Positions 15,686 through 24,990 of a stretch of 32,356 bases of DNA are shown here, one piece after another. The translations under genes were made by a program, and so were the position numbers. The notes below the pieces were generated by a model, which had not been told where the DNA came from, searched no databases, and saw only the letters and a program-made list of their open reading frames with translations. Each line of letters starts with the position of its first letter. The stretch's first letter is position 1. Source of the DNA: Labilithrix sp. (GTDB lineage Bacteria; Myxococcota; Polyangia; Polyangiales; Polyangiaceae); the NCBI GenBank assembly GCA_028287035.1, contig JAQBQL010000135.1, forward strand, positions 1 to 32,356, read 5' to 3'.

Positions 15686-16714
15686 ATGAACGAGCCGGCA
15701 CTCGCGACGACCGAAGCTGCGCCCCCCGCGCCGGTGTCGGCGCGCCCACGGTTCGCGGACGCTCCGCGGCGTGCCACGATCGATCGCCTCTTCACCGCGA
15801 TCGGCGGGGGCGCGGCGGCGCTGATCGGCGTGGTCCTCCTCGTCGTCGCCGCGTGCATGGTGGCGCTCGCGTGGCCCGCCCTTCGCGAGCTGGGGCTCGG
15901 CTTCGTGAGCGGGCGCACGTGGCGGCCCGACACCGGCGAGCTCGGCGCGCTGCCGTTCCTCTACGGGACCGCGGTGACGTCCGCGGTGGCGCTCCTGCTC
16001 GCGGTGCCGGTGGCGCTCGGCGTCGCGCTGTTCCTCACCGATCTCGGTCCGCTCGTCCTGCGCCGGCCGGTCTCGGCGATCGTCGAGCTGCTCGCCGCGG
16101 TGCCGGGCGTCGTCTACGGCCTGTGGGCGGCGATCGTGCTGGCGCCGCTCATGCGCGAGCACGTCGAGCCGGCGCTCGCCGCGACCGCCGGGGTGGTGCC
16201 GCTCTTCCGCGGGCCTCAGGTCGGCGTCGGCCTCCTCTGCGCGGCCGCGGTGCTGGCGGTCATGATCATGCCGACCATCGCGTCCGTCTCGCGCGAGGTG
16301 CTGCGCGCGGTTCCCAGCGAGCTGCGCGAGGGTGCGCTCGCGCTCGGCGCGACGCCGTGGGACGTGGCCCGCCTCATCGTGCTGCCCCATGCGCGGTCCG
16401 GCGTCCTCGGCGCGGTGCTGCTCGGCTTCGGCCGGGCGGTCGGCGAGACGATGGCCGTCGCGATGGTGGTCGGTAGCCGCGCCGAGATCACGGGCTCGCT
16501 CTTCTCGCCCGGCTACACGATGGCCAGCGTGCTCGCCAACGAGTTCGCGCAGGCCGGCACGCGCCTCCACGTCGCCGCGCTCGCCGAGATCGGGCTCCTT
16601 CTGTTCGCGATCACGCTCGCCTTCAACGTCGCGGCGCGCCTCCTCGTGACGCGCGTGCGTCCCGGCGCCCGGCCGCTCGCCCCGGTGATGCCCGCCGCCG
16701 AGGAGACGCCGTGA
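15686..16714 (+). CDS. pstC: Phosphate ABC transporter permease PstC
   Basis: A 342-aa inner-membrane permease with about six helices after a ~30-residue hydrophilic, alanine- and proline-rich N-terminal tail. The cytoplasmic coupling loop contains [23 protein letters not shown], the EAA motif that docks on PstB, and [15 protein letters not shown] follows as in PstC proteins. A large loop near 60-90 carries [21 protein letters not shown], a PstC hallmark. The ATG is 3 nt after the pstS stop, and its own stop overlaps the pstA GTG as GTGA. Confidence 0.94.
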   Translation: MNEPALATTEAAPPAPVSARPRFADAPRRATIDRLFTAIGGGAAALIGVVLLVVAACMVALAWPALRELGLGFVSGRTWRPDTGELGALPFLYGTAVTSAVALLLAVPVALGVALFLTDLGPLVLRRPVSAIVELLAAVPGVVYGLWAAIVLAPLMREHVEPALAATAGVVPLFRGPQVGVGLLCAAAVLAVMIMPTIASVSREVLRAVPSELREGALALGATPWDVARLIVLPHARSGVLGAVLLGFGRAVGETMAVAMVVGSRAEITGSLFSPGYTMASVLANEFAQAGTRLHVAALAEIGLLLFAITLAFNVAARLLVTRVRPGARPLAPVMPAAEETP

Positions 16715-17565
16715 ACGTCGACGTCGAGAACGCGTACGCCGGGCGGAAGCTCGCGGCCCGCGCCGCCACCGTGGCTGCCGGCCTGGCGGTGGCGCTCGCG
16801 CTGTTCCCGCTCGTCGCGATCCTCGTCTACATCGCGGAGCGCGGCGCGAACGCGCTGTCCTTGGCGTTCTTCCTCCGCCTTCCCGCCCCGGTCGGGGAGA
16901 CGGGCGGCGGCATGGCCAACGCGGTGGTGGGCACCCTCGAGCTCGTGGGGCTGGCGAGCCTCTTCGGGATCCCGGTCGGCGTCGCGGCTGGCCTCTTCCT
17001 CGCCGAGTATCGCGCTACGCTCCTCGCCCGCGCGGTCCGGTTCAGCGCCGACGTGCTCGCCGGCGTCCCTTCGATCCTGGTCGGCGTCGTCGTGTACCTC
17101 ACGGTCGTCGCGCCGAGCCGTCACTTCTCGACCCTCGCCGGCGCCATCGCCCTCGCCGTCCTGATGCTGCCGCTCGTCGCGCGCACCACCGACGAGCTGG
17201 CGCGCACGGTGCCCGATTCCCTGCGCGAGGCGGCGCTCGCGCTCGGCGCGTCGCGCTGGCGCATCGCCATCCACGTGGTGCTACGCACGGCCTCACCCGG
17301 AATTCGTGCAGGATGCATGCTTGCCGTCGCGCGCGTCTCCGGCGAGACTGCGCCGCTCCTCTTCACGGCGTTCAACAACCGGTTCTGGAACGAGAGCCTG
17401 TCCGACCCGACCTCCTCGCTCCAGGTGCAGATCTTCAGCTACACGATGTCCCCGTACGACGACTGGCACGCGCAGGCGTGGGCGGCGGCGCTCGTCCTCG
17501 TGGGGCTCGTGATCGTCCTGAACCTGGCGGCGCGCCGCGTCCTCCGGGCGCCGAGGACCACGTGA
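16711..17565 (+). CDS. pstA: Phosphate ABC transporter permease PstA
   Basis: A 284-aa second permease of the phosphate importer, with about six membrane helices. Recognisable blocks are [37 protein letters not shown] and the EAA coupling motif [17 protein letters not shown]. These are followed by [15 protein letters not shown] and the PstA-type ending [21 protein letters not shown]. It starts at GTG 16711, overlapping the pstC stop by four bases. The pstB GTG at 17562 overlaps its own stop in the same way. Confidence 0.94.
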   Translation: MNVDVENAYAGRKLAARAATVAAGLAVALALFPLVAILVYIAERGANALSLAFFLRLPAPVGETGGGMANAVVGTLELVGLASLFGIPVGVAAGLFLAEYRATLLARAVRFSADVLAGVPSILVGVVVYLTVVAPSRHFSTLAGAIALAVLMLPLVARTTDELARTVPDSLREAALALGASRWRIAIHVVLRTASPGIRAGCMLAVARVSGETAPLLFTAFNNRFWNESLSDPTSSLQVQIFSYTMSPYDDWHAQAWAAALVLVGLVIVLNLAARRVLRAPRTT

Positions 17566-18353
17566 ACGGAAGGACCAGCACCCCGGCCCCGCCGCCCGGA
17601 CCCGCGAAGATGCGCGCCGAGGGGCTCTCCGCGTGGTTCGGCGAGACGCGCGCCCTCCGCGGCATCACCATGCCGCTCGTCGAGCGCAAGGTCACCGCGG
17701 TCATCGGCCCGTCGGGCTGCGGCAAGTCCACGTTCATCCGCTGCCTGAACCGGATGCACGAGGTCGTGCCCGGCGCGCGCACCGAGGGCCGCGTCCTCCT
17801 CGACGGACAGAGCATCTACGCGCGCGACGTCGATGCGGTCCGCGTGCGGCGCCGCGTGGGCATGGTGTTCCAGAAGCCGAACCCCTTCCCGGCGATGAGC
17901 GTGCAGGACAACGTGCTCGCGGGTCTCCGCCTCGCCGGCGTGAGGCCTGGCGATCCGGCGCGGCTCACCGAGGAGGCCCTGCGCCAGGTCGCGCTGTGGG
18001 ACGACGTGAAGGACGCGCTCGGCCGTCCCGGCGGCGCGCTCTCCGGCGGTCAGCAGCAGCGGCTCTGCCTGGCGCGTGCGCTCGCGCTCGAGCCGGAGGT
18101 CATCCTCATGGACGAGCCGTGCTCCTCGCTCGACCCCGTTGCCACCGCGAAGATCGAGGAGCTCATTCACGATCTGCGCGAGCGCTACACGATCGTCATC
18201 GTGACGCACAGCATGCAGCAGGCGGCGCGCGTCTCGGACTTCACGGCCTTCTTCTACGTCGGGGAGCTCGTGGAGTACGATCACGCGGACGTCATCTTCA
18301 CGAAGCCCTCCGATCCTCGGACCGAGGACTACATCACGGGGCGCTTCGGATGA
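17562..18353 (+). CDS. pstB: Phosphate ABC transporter ATPase PstB
   Basis: A 263-aa ATPase that powers the PstCA channel and takes part in signalling to PhoR. Walker [10 protein letters not shown] is at 49-57, the Q-loop Gln at 104 in VFQKPNPFP (a PstB signature), ABC signature LSGGQ at 160-164, Walker B ILMDEP at 181-186 and the switch His at 216. It ends with PstB-specific EDYITGRFG. The GTG at 17562 gives a 4-nt overlap with pstA. An internal ATG at 17607 is the only competing start and would remove a proline-rich lead-in that precedes the conserved domain. Confidence 0.95.
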   Translation: MNGRTSTPAPPPGPAKMRAEGLSAWFGETRALRGITMPLVERKVTAVIGPSGCGKSTFIRCLNRMHEVVPGARTEGRVLLDGQSIYARDVDAVRVRRRVGMVFQKPNPFPAMSVQDNVLAGLRLAGVRPGDPARLTEEALRQVALWDDVKDALGRPGGALSGGQQQRLCLARALALEPEVILMDEPCSSLDPVATAKIEELIHDLRERYTIVIVTHSMQQAARVSDFTAFFYVGELVEYDHADVIFTKPSDPRTEDYITGRFG

Positions 18354-18388
18354 CGGACGCCACGCCTTAGAGGAGCCCGCCCGAGACC

Positions 18389-19150
18389 ATGCCTCGCCTT
18401 CACACCGATCAGGCCTACGAAGGCGAGCTGCGGCGCATCCGCGAGATGCTCCTCATGATGGGCGCGAAGGTCGAGGAGATGCTCGGTCAGGCGATGAAGG
18501 CGCTCGTCGAGCGCGACACCGAGCTCGCCGACAGCACGCTCTACATCGACCGGCAGATCAACCGGCTCGAGATCGAGGTCGACGACCTGTGCCTGCGGGT
18601 GCTCGCGCGCCGCCAGCCCGTCGCCAGCGATCTCCGCTTCATCACGATGGCCCTCAAGGTGGTGACCGATCTCGAGCGCATGGGCGACCTCGCGGTGAAC
18701 ATCTGCGAGCGGGTCATGGAGCTGAATCAGGAGCCGCCGCTCAAGCCATACCTCGAGGTCGTCAACATGGCCGAGGCCGCGCAGGAGATGCTGCGCGAGG
18801 CGCTCGACGCGTTCGTCGCGGGCGACGCCGACCGCGCGCAGGCGATCATCGAACGCGACTCCAAGGTCGACGCGTACTACGCGGCGATCTTCCGCGAGCT
18901 CCTCACGTACATGATGGAGAACCCGCGCAACATCTACCGGGCAACGCGCGAGCAATCGATTGCAAAGTACATCGAGCGCATCGCCGACCACGCCACGAAC
19001 CTCGCCGAGATGGTGGTCTTCATGGTGCGCGGCAAGGACATCCGGCACGTGGGCAAGCTGGAACGCCGCGCGTCTACGCGCACGGCCGCGGCGGCGCCGG
19101 TCGACACGGAAGCGGCCCCCCGCGAGCTCGCGGCGCGCCCCCGCCGCTGA
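18389..19150 (+). CDS. phoU: Phosphate signalling protein PhoU
   Basis: A 253-aa PhoU, made of two three-helix bundles, which holds PhoR in the inactive state when phosphate is plentiful. Each repeat has its metal-binding signature: ITMALKVVTDLERMGDLAVNI around residue 90 and SIAKYIERIADHATNLAEMV around residue 195. The ATG at 18389 follows a GAGGAG ribosome site, 35 nt after pstB. A ~35-residue alanine- and arginine-rich tail extends past the usual end of the family. The gene ends one base before the end of the convergent tetR gene, and no terminator hairpin separates them. Confidence 0.94.
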   Translation: MPRLHTDQAYEGELRRIREMLLMMGAKVEEMLGQAMKALVERDTELADSTLYIDRQINRLEIEVDDLCLRVLARRQPVASDLRFITMALKVVTDLERMGDLAVNICERVMELNQEPPLKPYLEVVNMAEAAQEMLREALDAFVAGDADRAQAIIERDSKVDAYYAAIFRELLTYMMENPRNIYRATREQSIAKYIERIADHATNLAEMVVFMVRGKDIRHVGKLERRASTRTAAAAPVDTEAAPRELAARPRR

Positions 19151-19151
19151 C

Positions 19152-19835
19152 TCACGCGTCGGCGGCCGGCATCGGATCCGGGCCGGCCGGCGCGTCGCCC
19201 CGGGCCCCGAGATACTCGCAGCACATCGTGACGAGCTCGTTGCGGACGTGCTCGCGCGGGACCGGCGCCTCGTTCTGCCAGACCTGCGTGAGCATGACGC
19301 CCATGATGGAATGCGTGAGCACGTAGCCCGCGGCCTCGAAGTCGCGGGGCGGCAGGTCGGTGCGCTCGACGAGGGCGCGGCCGAGCGCGGCGGCAAAGGC
19401 GTTCTGCCCCTCGATGGCGGTCGGCACGAACCCGACCGCGTGGGCGATGCGCATGATGCTGCGCGCGACCTTCGGCGACTCGGCGTAGATGGCGAACGCG
19501 TGATCGACGATGAGCGCCACGCTCTCGCGGAGCGGCAGCGAGCGGGTGCGCGCGAGCAGCTCCTCGAAGTCGCGGAGGTTGTCCTCGGTGACCTTCGCCG
19601 CGAAGCCGGCGAGGAGCCCCTCGCGATCGCGGAAGTAATCGTAGAGCGAGCCGATGCCGACGCCGGCGCGCTCGGCGACGCCCTGCACCGTGACCGCGTC
19701 CTCCGCCTCCGCTGCGGAGAGCCGCTCGCCGGTCGCGCCGAGGATCGCCTCGACCACCGAACGGGAGCGCGACTGCCGGGGGCGCTTCCTCAGGAAGACG
19801 TCGTAGAGGGCCTCGATCCGCGGCGAACGCGCCAT
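19152..19835 (-). CDS. TetR/AcrR-family transcriptional regulator
   Basis: A 227-aa repressor-type protein. The N-terminal DNA-binding domain has the TetR helix-turn-helix (about 48-77) in VTVQGVAERAGVGIGSLYDYF, preceded by an arginine-rich arm (RKRPRQSRSRS). The rest is the all-helical ligand-binding domain, whose ligand cannot be told from sequence. The start is ATG 19835. argH ends 31 nt upstream in the same direction, so the two may be cotranscribed. No palindromic operator is visible in the 31-nt gap, and the regulated genes are unknown. Confidence 0.9.
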   Translation of the reverse strand: MARSPRIEALYDVFLRKRPRQSRSRSVVEAILGATGERLSAAEAEDAVTVQGVAERAGVGIGSLYDYFRDREGLLAGFAAKVTEDNLRDFEELLARTRSLPLRESVALIVDHAFAIYAESPKVARSIMRIAHAVGFVPTAIEGQNAFAAALGRALVERTDLPPRDFEAAGYVLTHSIMGVMLTQVWQNEAPVPREHVRNELVTMCCEYLGARGDAPAGPDPMPAADA

Positions 19836-19866
19836 GTCCCGAGACTACCCGACCTTTCGTGAGCCG

Positions 19867-21345
19867 TCAGATCGCTTCCGCCTCGACCGCGGCCCGGAGG
19901 GCGACCAGTGGCGCGATGGTGCTCACCTTGTACCCGAGGTCGTACGAGGCCGCGCGGACGCCCCCGATCTGCTCGTCGATGCGCTCGGGGGCGGTGCCGC
20001 CGGCGCTCTTCTTCGCCGCCACCGCGACGCGCGGGTCGAGGACGGCGAGGACGGCGGCGTCGAACGATGCGTGCACCGCCTGCGCGTCGGCGAGAGGAAG
20101 CTGCGCGAGGTCGATCTTCCGCTCGCGCGCGAGGTGCACGAGAGCCCCCGTCGCCTTGTAGGCCTCGCGGAACGGCAGGCCCTTGCGGACGAGCGCCTCG
20201 GCCACGTCGGTCGCCTGCGTCGAGCCATCGGAGACCGCCTTCAGGCAGCGCTCGGCGTCGAACGTGAGGTGGATCATCGCGGCCCGTACCGCGCGGACCG
20301 CGCCGCGGACGAGCGGCCCGGTCGAGAGGAGCGGCTCGCGGTCGTCCTGCAGGTCGCGCGCGTAGCCGCTCGGCAGGCCCTTCACGAGCGTCAGCATGTG
20401 GCTCAGGTTCCCGACGCCGCGGGCGGTCTTGCCGCGCACCAGCTCGAAGACGTCCGGGTTCTTCTTCTGGGGCATCATGCTCGAGCCGGCGGCGATGGCG
20501 TCGCCGATGGCGAGGAACCCGAACTCGGCGGTCGTGAAGTCGATGACGTCGGTGCTGAGGCGGCTCAGCGCCAGCAGCACGCGGGCGCCTGCGTACGTCC
20601 AGTCGAGGCCGAAGTCGCGATCGCCGATGGTGTCGAGCGCGTTGGCGGTGATGGTCGGGAACTGCAGGAGGTCGGCGACGACGTCACGGTCGATCGGCAG
20701 CGAGGTGCCCGAGCACGCGCCGCAGCCGAGCGGCGACACGTTCGCGCGGTCGATGGCGGTGGCGAGCGCGGCGCCGGCACGGAGCAGCTGGTTCGCCCAG
20801 GCAAGGAGGAGGAACGACGCGGAGACCGGCTGCGCGCGCTGCCGGTGCGTGTACGCGGGCAGGATGACGTGGCGCTCGCGGTCGGCGCGCACGACGAGCT
20901 CGTCGATCAGCGAGACCACCTCGCCGAGCGTCCGCGCCGCCTGATCGCGCACGTGAAGGCGCAGCGCGAGCGCGACCTGATCGTTCCGTGAGCGCGCGGC
21001 GTGGAGGCGCTTGCCGACCTGTCCGAGGTCGCGCGTGAGCTTCGCCTCGATGGCCATGTGGACGTCCTCTTCGCCGTCGGGCAGCGCGAGCGTTCCGGCC
21101 TCGGCGGCGTCGAACATGGCGAGGAGCGCGCCGCGGAGCTGCCGGGCATCGTCCTGATCGAGCAGGCCGACCTTGCGCAGCATCGTGACGTGGGCCGCGC
21201 TGCCCAGCAGGTCCTCACGGACGAGCGAGCGGTCGTGCTCCATCGAGGTCGTCCAGGCGACGAGCTCCGGGAGCATCTCCATGCGCCCGGTGGCGTCGGT
21301 CCGGGCCACGTTGCCGTCGGCGCAACAAACCTGTTCTTCGTCCAA
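19867..21345 (-). CDS. argH: Argininosuccinate lyase
   Basis: A 492-aa fumarase/aspartase-superfamily lyase for the last step of arginine synthesis, releasing arginine and fumarate. Supporting blocks are EDVHMAIEAKLTRDLG, KRLHAARSRNDQVALALRL, YTHRQRAQPVS with the catalytic His, and the signature GSSMMPQKKNPD (287-298) with the catalytic Ser. The call is secure, but the N-terminus is unusual. The normal LWGGRF opening is absent, and the longest reading starts at TTG 21345, behind an AGAGGA site. The family-typical YTHLQ reads YTHRQ. argG is not in the window. PurB of the same superfamily is 8 kb away but only distantly similar. Confidence 0.9.
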   Translation of the reverse strand: MDEEQVCCADGNVARTDATGRMEMLPELVAWTTSMEHDRSLVREDLLGSAAHVTMLRKVGLLDQDDARQLRGALLAMFDAAEAGTLALPDGEEDVHMAIEAKLTRDLGQVGKRLHAARSRNDQVALALRLHVRDQAARTLGEVVSLIDELVVRADRERHVILPAYTHRQRAQPVSASFLLLAWANQLLRAGAALATAIDRANVSPLGCGACSGTSLPIDRDVVADLLQFPTITANALDTIGDRDFGLDWTYAGARVLLALSRLSTDVIDFTTAEFGFLAIGDAIAAGSSMMPQKKNPDVFELVRGKTARGVGNLSHMLTLVKGLPSGYARDLQDDREPLLSTGPLVRGAVRAVRAAMIHLTFDAERCLKAVSDGSTQATDVAEALVRKGLPFREAYKATGALVHLARERKIDLAQLPLADAQAVHASFDAAVLAVLDPRVAVAAKKSAGGTAPERIDEQIGGVRAASYDLGYKVSTIAPLVALRAAVEAEAI

Positions 21346-21407
21346 CGGCTCCGTCCTCTTCTCGCCGGGACCATGACCGGCGCTTCACAGTCGAACGTCG
21401 CTGGCGA

Positions 21408-21656
21408 TCAGTGTCCGCCGTCGGCGGACTGGCCAGCGTGGGCGGCCTGGGCGGCGTCGTGCGGGAGCGGAGCTCCGCCGGAGAGAGCCCACCAGAGGCC
21501 GGCGGCGAGGAAGAGCGCGGCGCCTACTGCGGGCAGCCAGAGCGGCGTCTTCGGCTCGGGCGGCGCGGGAGGGCCGTGGTGCGCGTGGTCGCTCGCGTCG
21601 TGATCGAGCTCGCTGTCGTCATACGAAGCGTCGTGATTTCCGTGACTTGAACTCAT
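21408..21656 (-). CDS. Small His/Asp-rich single-span membrane protein
   Basis: An 82-aa protein of unknown function. The first ~28 residues are crowded with His and Asp (for example DHDASDHAHHG). A PPAPPEPKTP linker and one membrane helix (about LWLPAVGAALFLAAGLWWAL) follow, then a short tail with more His (ending SADGGH). The composition suggests metal binding on one or both sides of the membrane, but no known metal-site motif is present. It starts at ATG 21656 after GGTGAG. argH follows after 62 nt, a gap that holds a weak CGCCGG/CCGGCG hairpin (21363-21382). Coding-type base use and a well-placed start support it as a real gene. Confidence 0.7.
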   Translation of the reverse strand: MSSSHGNHDASYDDSELDHDASDHAHHGPPAPPEPKTPLWLPAVGAALFLAAGLWWALSGGAPLPHDAAQAAHAGQSADGGH

Positions 21657-21753
21657 GGCTCACCCAGCCCAGTCTTTCCCACCGTTCGGCCGGTGGTGTC
21701 AAGGCTGCCGGGCCGCCGGCGCCCGGCACGCCTGGTGCTAGATTCGACGCGAC

Positions 21754-22782
21754 ATGGCCCGCCCCTCAGCCTCCCGCTCCTCCTCTTCGATCACCCGCGG
21801 GCTCGCGGCGGCGCTCCTCGCCGGAGGCCTGGCGACCGCCGGGGCGGCCGGCGCCGCTCCGCCCCCGCTGCCCTCGCCGGCGTCCGCCCCGGCCGGCGAC
21901 GTGAGCGGGTTCACCGCCGACCAGGTCCGGCGCGGGATCGTGCAGATCGAGCAGAACGGCCGGGCGCTCGGCGTCGGCACCGTGCTCCTCAAGGACGGAC
22001 GCGTGCTCACCGCCCTCTCGGTCCTCGGCGGCGGCGAGCAGGCCGACATCCGCTACGCGGACGGCACCGTCGTGAAGGCGCGGGTCGGTCACCACGACAA
22101 GGCCTGGGACCTCGCGCTCCTCGTTCCCCAGAGCGGAAAGTGGCTCGACGGGCTCGTCCCGACCGACTCCGATCCGCTCGGCGCGGACCTCCGGTCGTTC
22201 GCCCCGAGGGCCGGCAAGCTCGCCGCTGCGCCCATCGCCGTGAAGGGCCGCCTCGACGCCCGCTCCAAGGAGGGCGAGGCCCTGAAGAGCGCCCTCGAGC
22301 TCGATGCGAAGGGCGGCCCGAGCGCGCCCGGCGCCCCGCTGCTCGACGCGAACGGCCGCGTGGTCGGCATCGTCGTCCGGGCCTGCAAGGAGGGCGGCGC
22401 GCCCCCGGCCCCGAACGGCGCCGCACCGTGCACGGCGATCAGCGTGGGCGCCCCGGTCTATGCGCTGCGCGGCTTCCTCGTGAAGACGCCGGCGACCGCC
22501 GTGGCCCCCGCCCCGTGGCTCGGGATGGGCGGCGCGCCCAACGTCGAGGGCACCACGAAGGGCGTGAAGGTGATGGGCGTCGCGCCCGGCAGCCCGGCCG
22601 AGAAGGGCGGCCTCAAGCCGAACGAGGACATGATCATCGCGGTCGATGGCCAGCCCGTCGAGACGCCCGAACAGCTCGCCGAGGTGATCGCCAAACGCGC
22701 GATCGGCCAGCAGGTCAAGCTCCTAGTCTTCAGCAGCGGCAAATTCCGGGACGCGAGCGTGACCCTCCGCGCAGCGCCTTGA
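21754..22782 (+). CDS. Exported HtrA-like pseudoprotease with PDZ domain
   Basis: A 342-aa protein with a signal peptide (about 1-34), a trypsin-like HtrA fold (about 55-240) and a C-terminal PDZ domain (about 250-340; GVKVMGVAPGSPAEKGGLKPNEDMI, with IAVDGQPV). Aligned with HtrA/DegP, the Asp is kept (Asp119, KAWDLALL). The catalytic His position is Ser89 (LTALSV in place of TNxHVV) and the Ser position is Pro192 (APGAPLL in place of GNSGGPLL). It therefore should not cleave peptides. It may bind unfolded proteins or peptides, or regulate another protease in the periplasm. Two cysteines (211, 226) could form a disulfide. It starts at ATG 21754, divergent from the small membrane protein. Confidence 0.82.
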   Translation: MARPSASRSSSSITRGLAAALLAGGLATAGAAGAAPPPLPSPASAPAGDVSGFTADQVRRGIVQIEQNGRALGVGTVLLKDGRVLTALSVLGGGEQADIRYADGTVVKARVGHHDKAWDLALLVPQSGKWLDGLVPTDSDPLGADLRSFAPRAGKLAAAPIAVKGRLDARSKEGEALKSALELDAKGGPSAPGAPLLDANGRVVGIVVRACKEGGAPPAPNGAAPCTAISVGAPVYALRGFLVKTPATAVAPAPWLGMGGAPNVEGTTKGVKVMGVAPGSPAEKGGLKPNEDMIIAVDGQPVETPEQLAEVIAKRAIGQQVKLLVFSSGKFRDASVTLRAAP

Positions 22783-22826
22783 TCCGGCCGGATCGACGCT
22801 GATGCGAGACGCGAGGACCTAACCGG

Positions 22827-22856
22827 TTGACAGGGATGCCCCGTCCCTAAGACGAT
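22827..22856 (+). promoter_or_regulatory. Possible promoter of the PP2C gene (leaderless start)
   Basis: A perfect TTGACA (22827-22832), an 18-nt spacer and GACGAT (22851-22856, 3 of 6) precede the GTG at 22863. Initiation would fall at or next to the start codon, and no ribosome site is visible there. A short AGGGA/TCCCT inverted repeat (22832-22848) lies within the spacer. Confidence 0.35.
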
Positions 22857-22862
22857 TCCCCT

Positions 22863-23642
22863 GTGGGATTGCGAATCGAAGTCGCCGGCGAGACGAACGT
22901 CGGCATGAAGCGCACGCACAACGAGGACAACTTCTCGATCATCGAGGACAGTGGCCTCTACGTCGTCGCCGATGGCATGGGCGGTCACGCGTCGGGCGAG
23001 GTCGCCAGCAAGATGGCGGTCGACTCGCTGAAGGAGTTCTTCGCCGCGACCGCGCAGGATCCCGAGCGCACGTGGCCGTACAAGATGGATCGCGCGAAGG
23101 GCTACGAGGAGAACCGGCTCATCACCGGCATCAAGCTCGCGAACCTGCGCATCTACGAGACCGCCCAGCGCGAGGCGGGCAAGCGCGGCATGGGCACCAC
23201 CATCGTCGTGATGTTCGCGGTCGAGGAAGGCGTCTACGTCGCCCACGTCGGCGACTCGCGCGGCTACCGCATCCGCGACGGCCGCATCGAGCAGCTCAGC
23301 GAGGACCACTCGCTGCTGAACGACTACATCAAGATGAAGCGGCTCACGCCGGAAGAGATCGCGAACTTCCCGCACAAGAACGTCATCGTCCGCGCGCTCG
23401 GCATGAAGGACACCGTGAAGGTGGACACGCGCTTCGAGACGCCGCGCGCGAACGACATCTACATCCTGTGCTCGGACGGGCTCTCCGGCCCCGTCGAGGA
23501 CCCGGAGATGCTCGAGATCTGCACGCGCTACACCGACCTCAAGGTCGCAGCGTCGAAGCTCATCGAGCGCGCCAACGAGAACGGCGGGCCCGACAACATC
23601 ACCGCGATCCTCGCGCGCTGGGTCGACGACTCCGCCGCCTGA
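22863..23642 (+). CDS. PP2C-family Ser/Thr protein phosphatase
   Basis: A 259-aa metal-dependent phosphatase that would remove phosphate from Ser/Thr-phosphorylated proteins, the counterpart of bacterial Hanks-type kinases. All core motifs are intact: MKRTHNEDN near residue 17, ADGMGGHASGE (metal Asp), VAHVGDSRGYRI, LCSDGLSG and GGPDNITAI at the end. There is no membrane segment or extra domain. It starts at GTG 22863. The PDZ protein gene ends 80 nt upstream. No kinase gene lies in the window, so the partner is unknown. Compact single-domain PP2C proteins of this kind are abundant in myxobacteria. Confidence 0.93.
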   Translation: MGLRIEVAGETNVGMKRTHNEDNFSIIEDSGLYVVADGMGGHASGEVASKMAVDSLKEFFAATAQDPERTWPYKMDRAKGYEENRLITGIKLANLRIYETAQREAGKRGMGTTIVVMFAVEEGVYVAHVGDSRGYRIRDGRIEQLSEDHSLLNDYIKMKRLTPEEIANFPHKNVIVRALGMKDTVKVDTRFETPRANDIYILCSDGLSGPVEDPEMLEICTRYTDLKVAASKLIERANENGGPDNITAILARWVDDSAA

Positions 23643-23708
23643 TCGCCCGGCGATCGCAGCGGGCTGGGGCTGGGAAGTCGCCCACGCCGCCCTAGACTCG
23701 CTCTCGCG

Positions 23709-24938
23709 ATGAGCGCCGTCCGTAGCTCCCCGCTCGCGTACCCGGCGTTCCTCGCGCTGTGGCTCGCGGGCATCGTCACGTTCCTCGGCACCTTCGTGCA
23801 GAGCATCGGCGAGGCGTGGCTGATGATGGATCTCACGCAGGGCGCGATGCCGGTCGCGGCGCTCGGGGCGGCGTTCGTCGGCTCGTCCCTCGTCGCCATG
23901 TTGCCAGGCGGGATCCTGGCCGACCGGTACGACCGGCGACGGGTCGCCATCCTCTCGCAGATCATCCAGGCCATCGCGGCCCTGACGATGTCGGTGCTCG
24001 CGTTCACCCACCACGTCACGCCCGCGGTGCTGGTGGGCGGCGTCATCATGATCGGCATCGGGGCCGCGCTCGGATCGCCCGCGTGGGCGGCGCTCGTCCC
24101 CGAGATCCTGCCGCTCGATCTGGTGGCCGAAGGCGTGGCGCTCAACTCGGTGGCGTACAACCTGGCGCGGGCGCTCGGGCCGGCGATCGGCGGCGTGGTG
24201 CTCGCGCGGTTCGGCGCGCCGACGTCGTTCGCCATCAACGCCGCGAGCTTCGTGGTGGTGATGATCGCGCTTGCCATGTTCCGCTCGCACACGGGTCCGC
24301 AGCGCGCGCCATCGATCCGCCCACTGGCGTCGACCTTCGCCGAGCCGTGGGCCTTCGTCGTCGCGCCGGGCGACGTGCGGCGCGTGTTCGGCGCGATGAT
24401 GGGCTTCACGTTCGGCGCCGGCGTGTTCTATGCCCTCACGCCCTCGTTCGGGAAGGACACGCTCGGCGCATCGGCGTTCGCGTACGGCGTGATGATCGGC
24501 GCGATGGGCGCGGGCGCGGTGGCCGGCGCCTCGATCGTGAAGAGGCTCCGTCGCCGGTTCTCGCCGCGCGGGATCGTGACGGGGACCATGGTGACCTTCG
24601 CGGTCAGCATCGCGCTCGTCTCGCGCGCCACGTCGATCGAGCTCGCGATGGTGCTGCTCCTGCCGGCCGGCGTCGGGTGGCTCGGCACCTTCTCGTCGCT
24701 CCAGGCCCTCGTCCAGCTCTGGGCGCCCGACCGCCTGCGCGCGCGGACCATCGCGCTCTACCAGATGCTCCACCTCGCGATGTGGGCGGTCGCCTCGATC
24801 GTGGGCGGCCTCGTCGCCGACCGCGTCGGCGTGCGCGGTGCGATGCTGCTCGGGGCCGCCGTGTGCCTCGCCTCGGCGATCTCGACGTGGCGGCAAGGGC
24901 TGCCCCGGGACTTCGCCGGGCTGCGCGAGCTCGGCTAG
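23709..24938 (+). CDS. MFS exporter (EntS-like, MFS_3)
   Basis: A 409-aa inner-membrane major facilitator protein with about 11-12 helices. It has the EntS/MFS_3-type opening FLALWLAGIVTFLGTFVQSIGEAWLMMDLTQ and the loop motif GGILADRYDRRRV between helices 2 and 3. NLARALGPAIGGVVL follows in helix 5, and GTFSSLQALVQLWAPDRLRAR matches the usual loop near helices 9-10. Members of this family export siderophores, drugs or other small molecules; the substrate is not predictable here. It starts at ATG 23709, 66 nt after the phosphatase gene. Confidence 0.88.
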   Translation: MSAVRSSPLAYPAFLALWLAGIVTFLGTFVQSIGEAWLMMDLTQGAMPVAALGAAFVGSSLVAMLPGGILADRYDRRRVAILSQIIQAIAALTMSVLAFTHHVTPAVLVGGVIMIGIGAALGSPAWAALVPEILPLDLVAEGVALNSVAYNLARALGPAIGGVVLARFGAPTSFAINAASFVVVMIALAMFRSHTGPQRAPSIRPLASTFAEPWAFVVAPGDVRRVFGAMMGFTFGAGVFYALTPSFGKDTLGASAFAYGVMIGAMGAGAVAGASIVKRLRRRFSPRGIVTGTMVTFAVSIALVSRATSIELAMVLLLPAGVGWLGTFSSLQALVQLWAPDRLRARTIALYQMLHLAMWAVASIVGGLVADRVGVRGAMLLGAAVCLASAISTWRQGLPRDFAGLRELG

Positions 24939-24972
24939 CGACATCGCCCCCGAGGACAAATCGATCCACGGT

Positions 24973-24990
24973 GCCGGACCGGGATCCGGC
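24973..24990 (+). other. Hairpin after the MFS gene
   Basis: GCCGGA (24973-24978) pairs with TCCGGC (24985-24990) across a 6-nt loop, and a G-run/C-run stem follows. There is no T run. This 181-nt gap between the exporter and the next small gene holds nothing else I can recognise. Confidence 0.4.

Noticed and set aside
19152..19835. The TetR protein as the repressor of the FadJ-like gene
   Set aside because: It is 14 kb away and its own upstream region lacks the palindrome found at 5553-5566. There is no evidence for the link.
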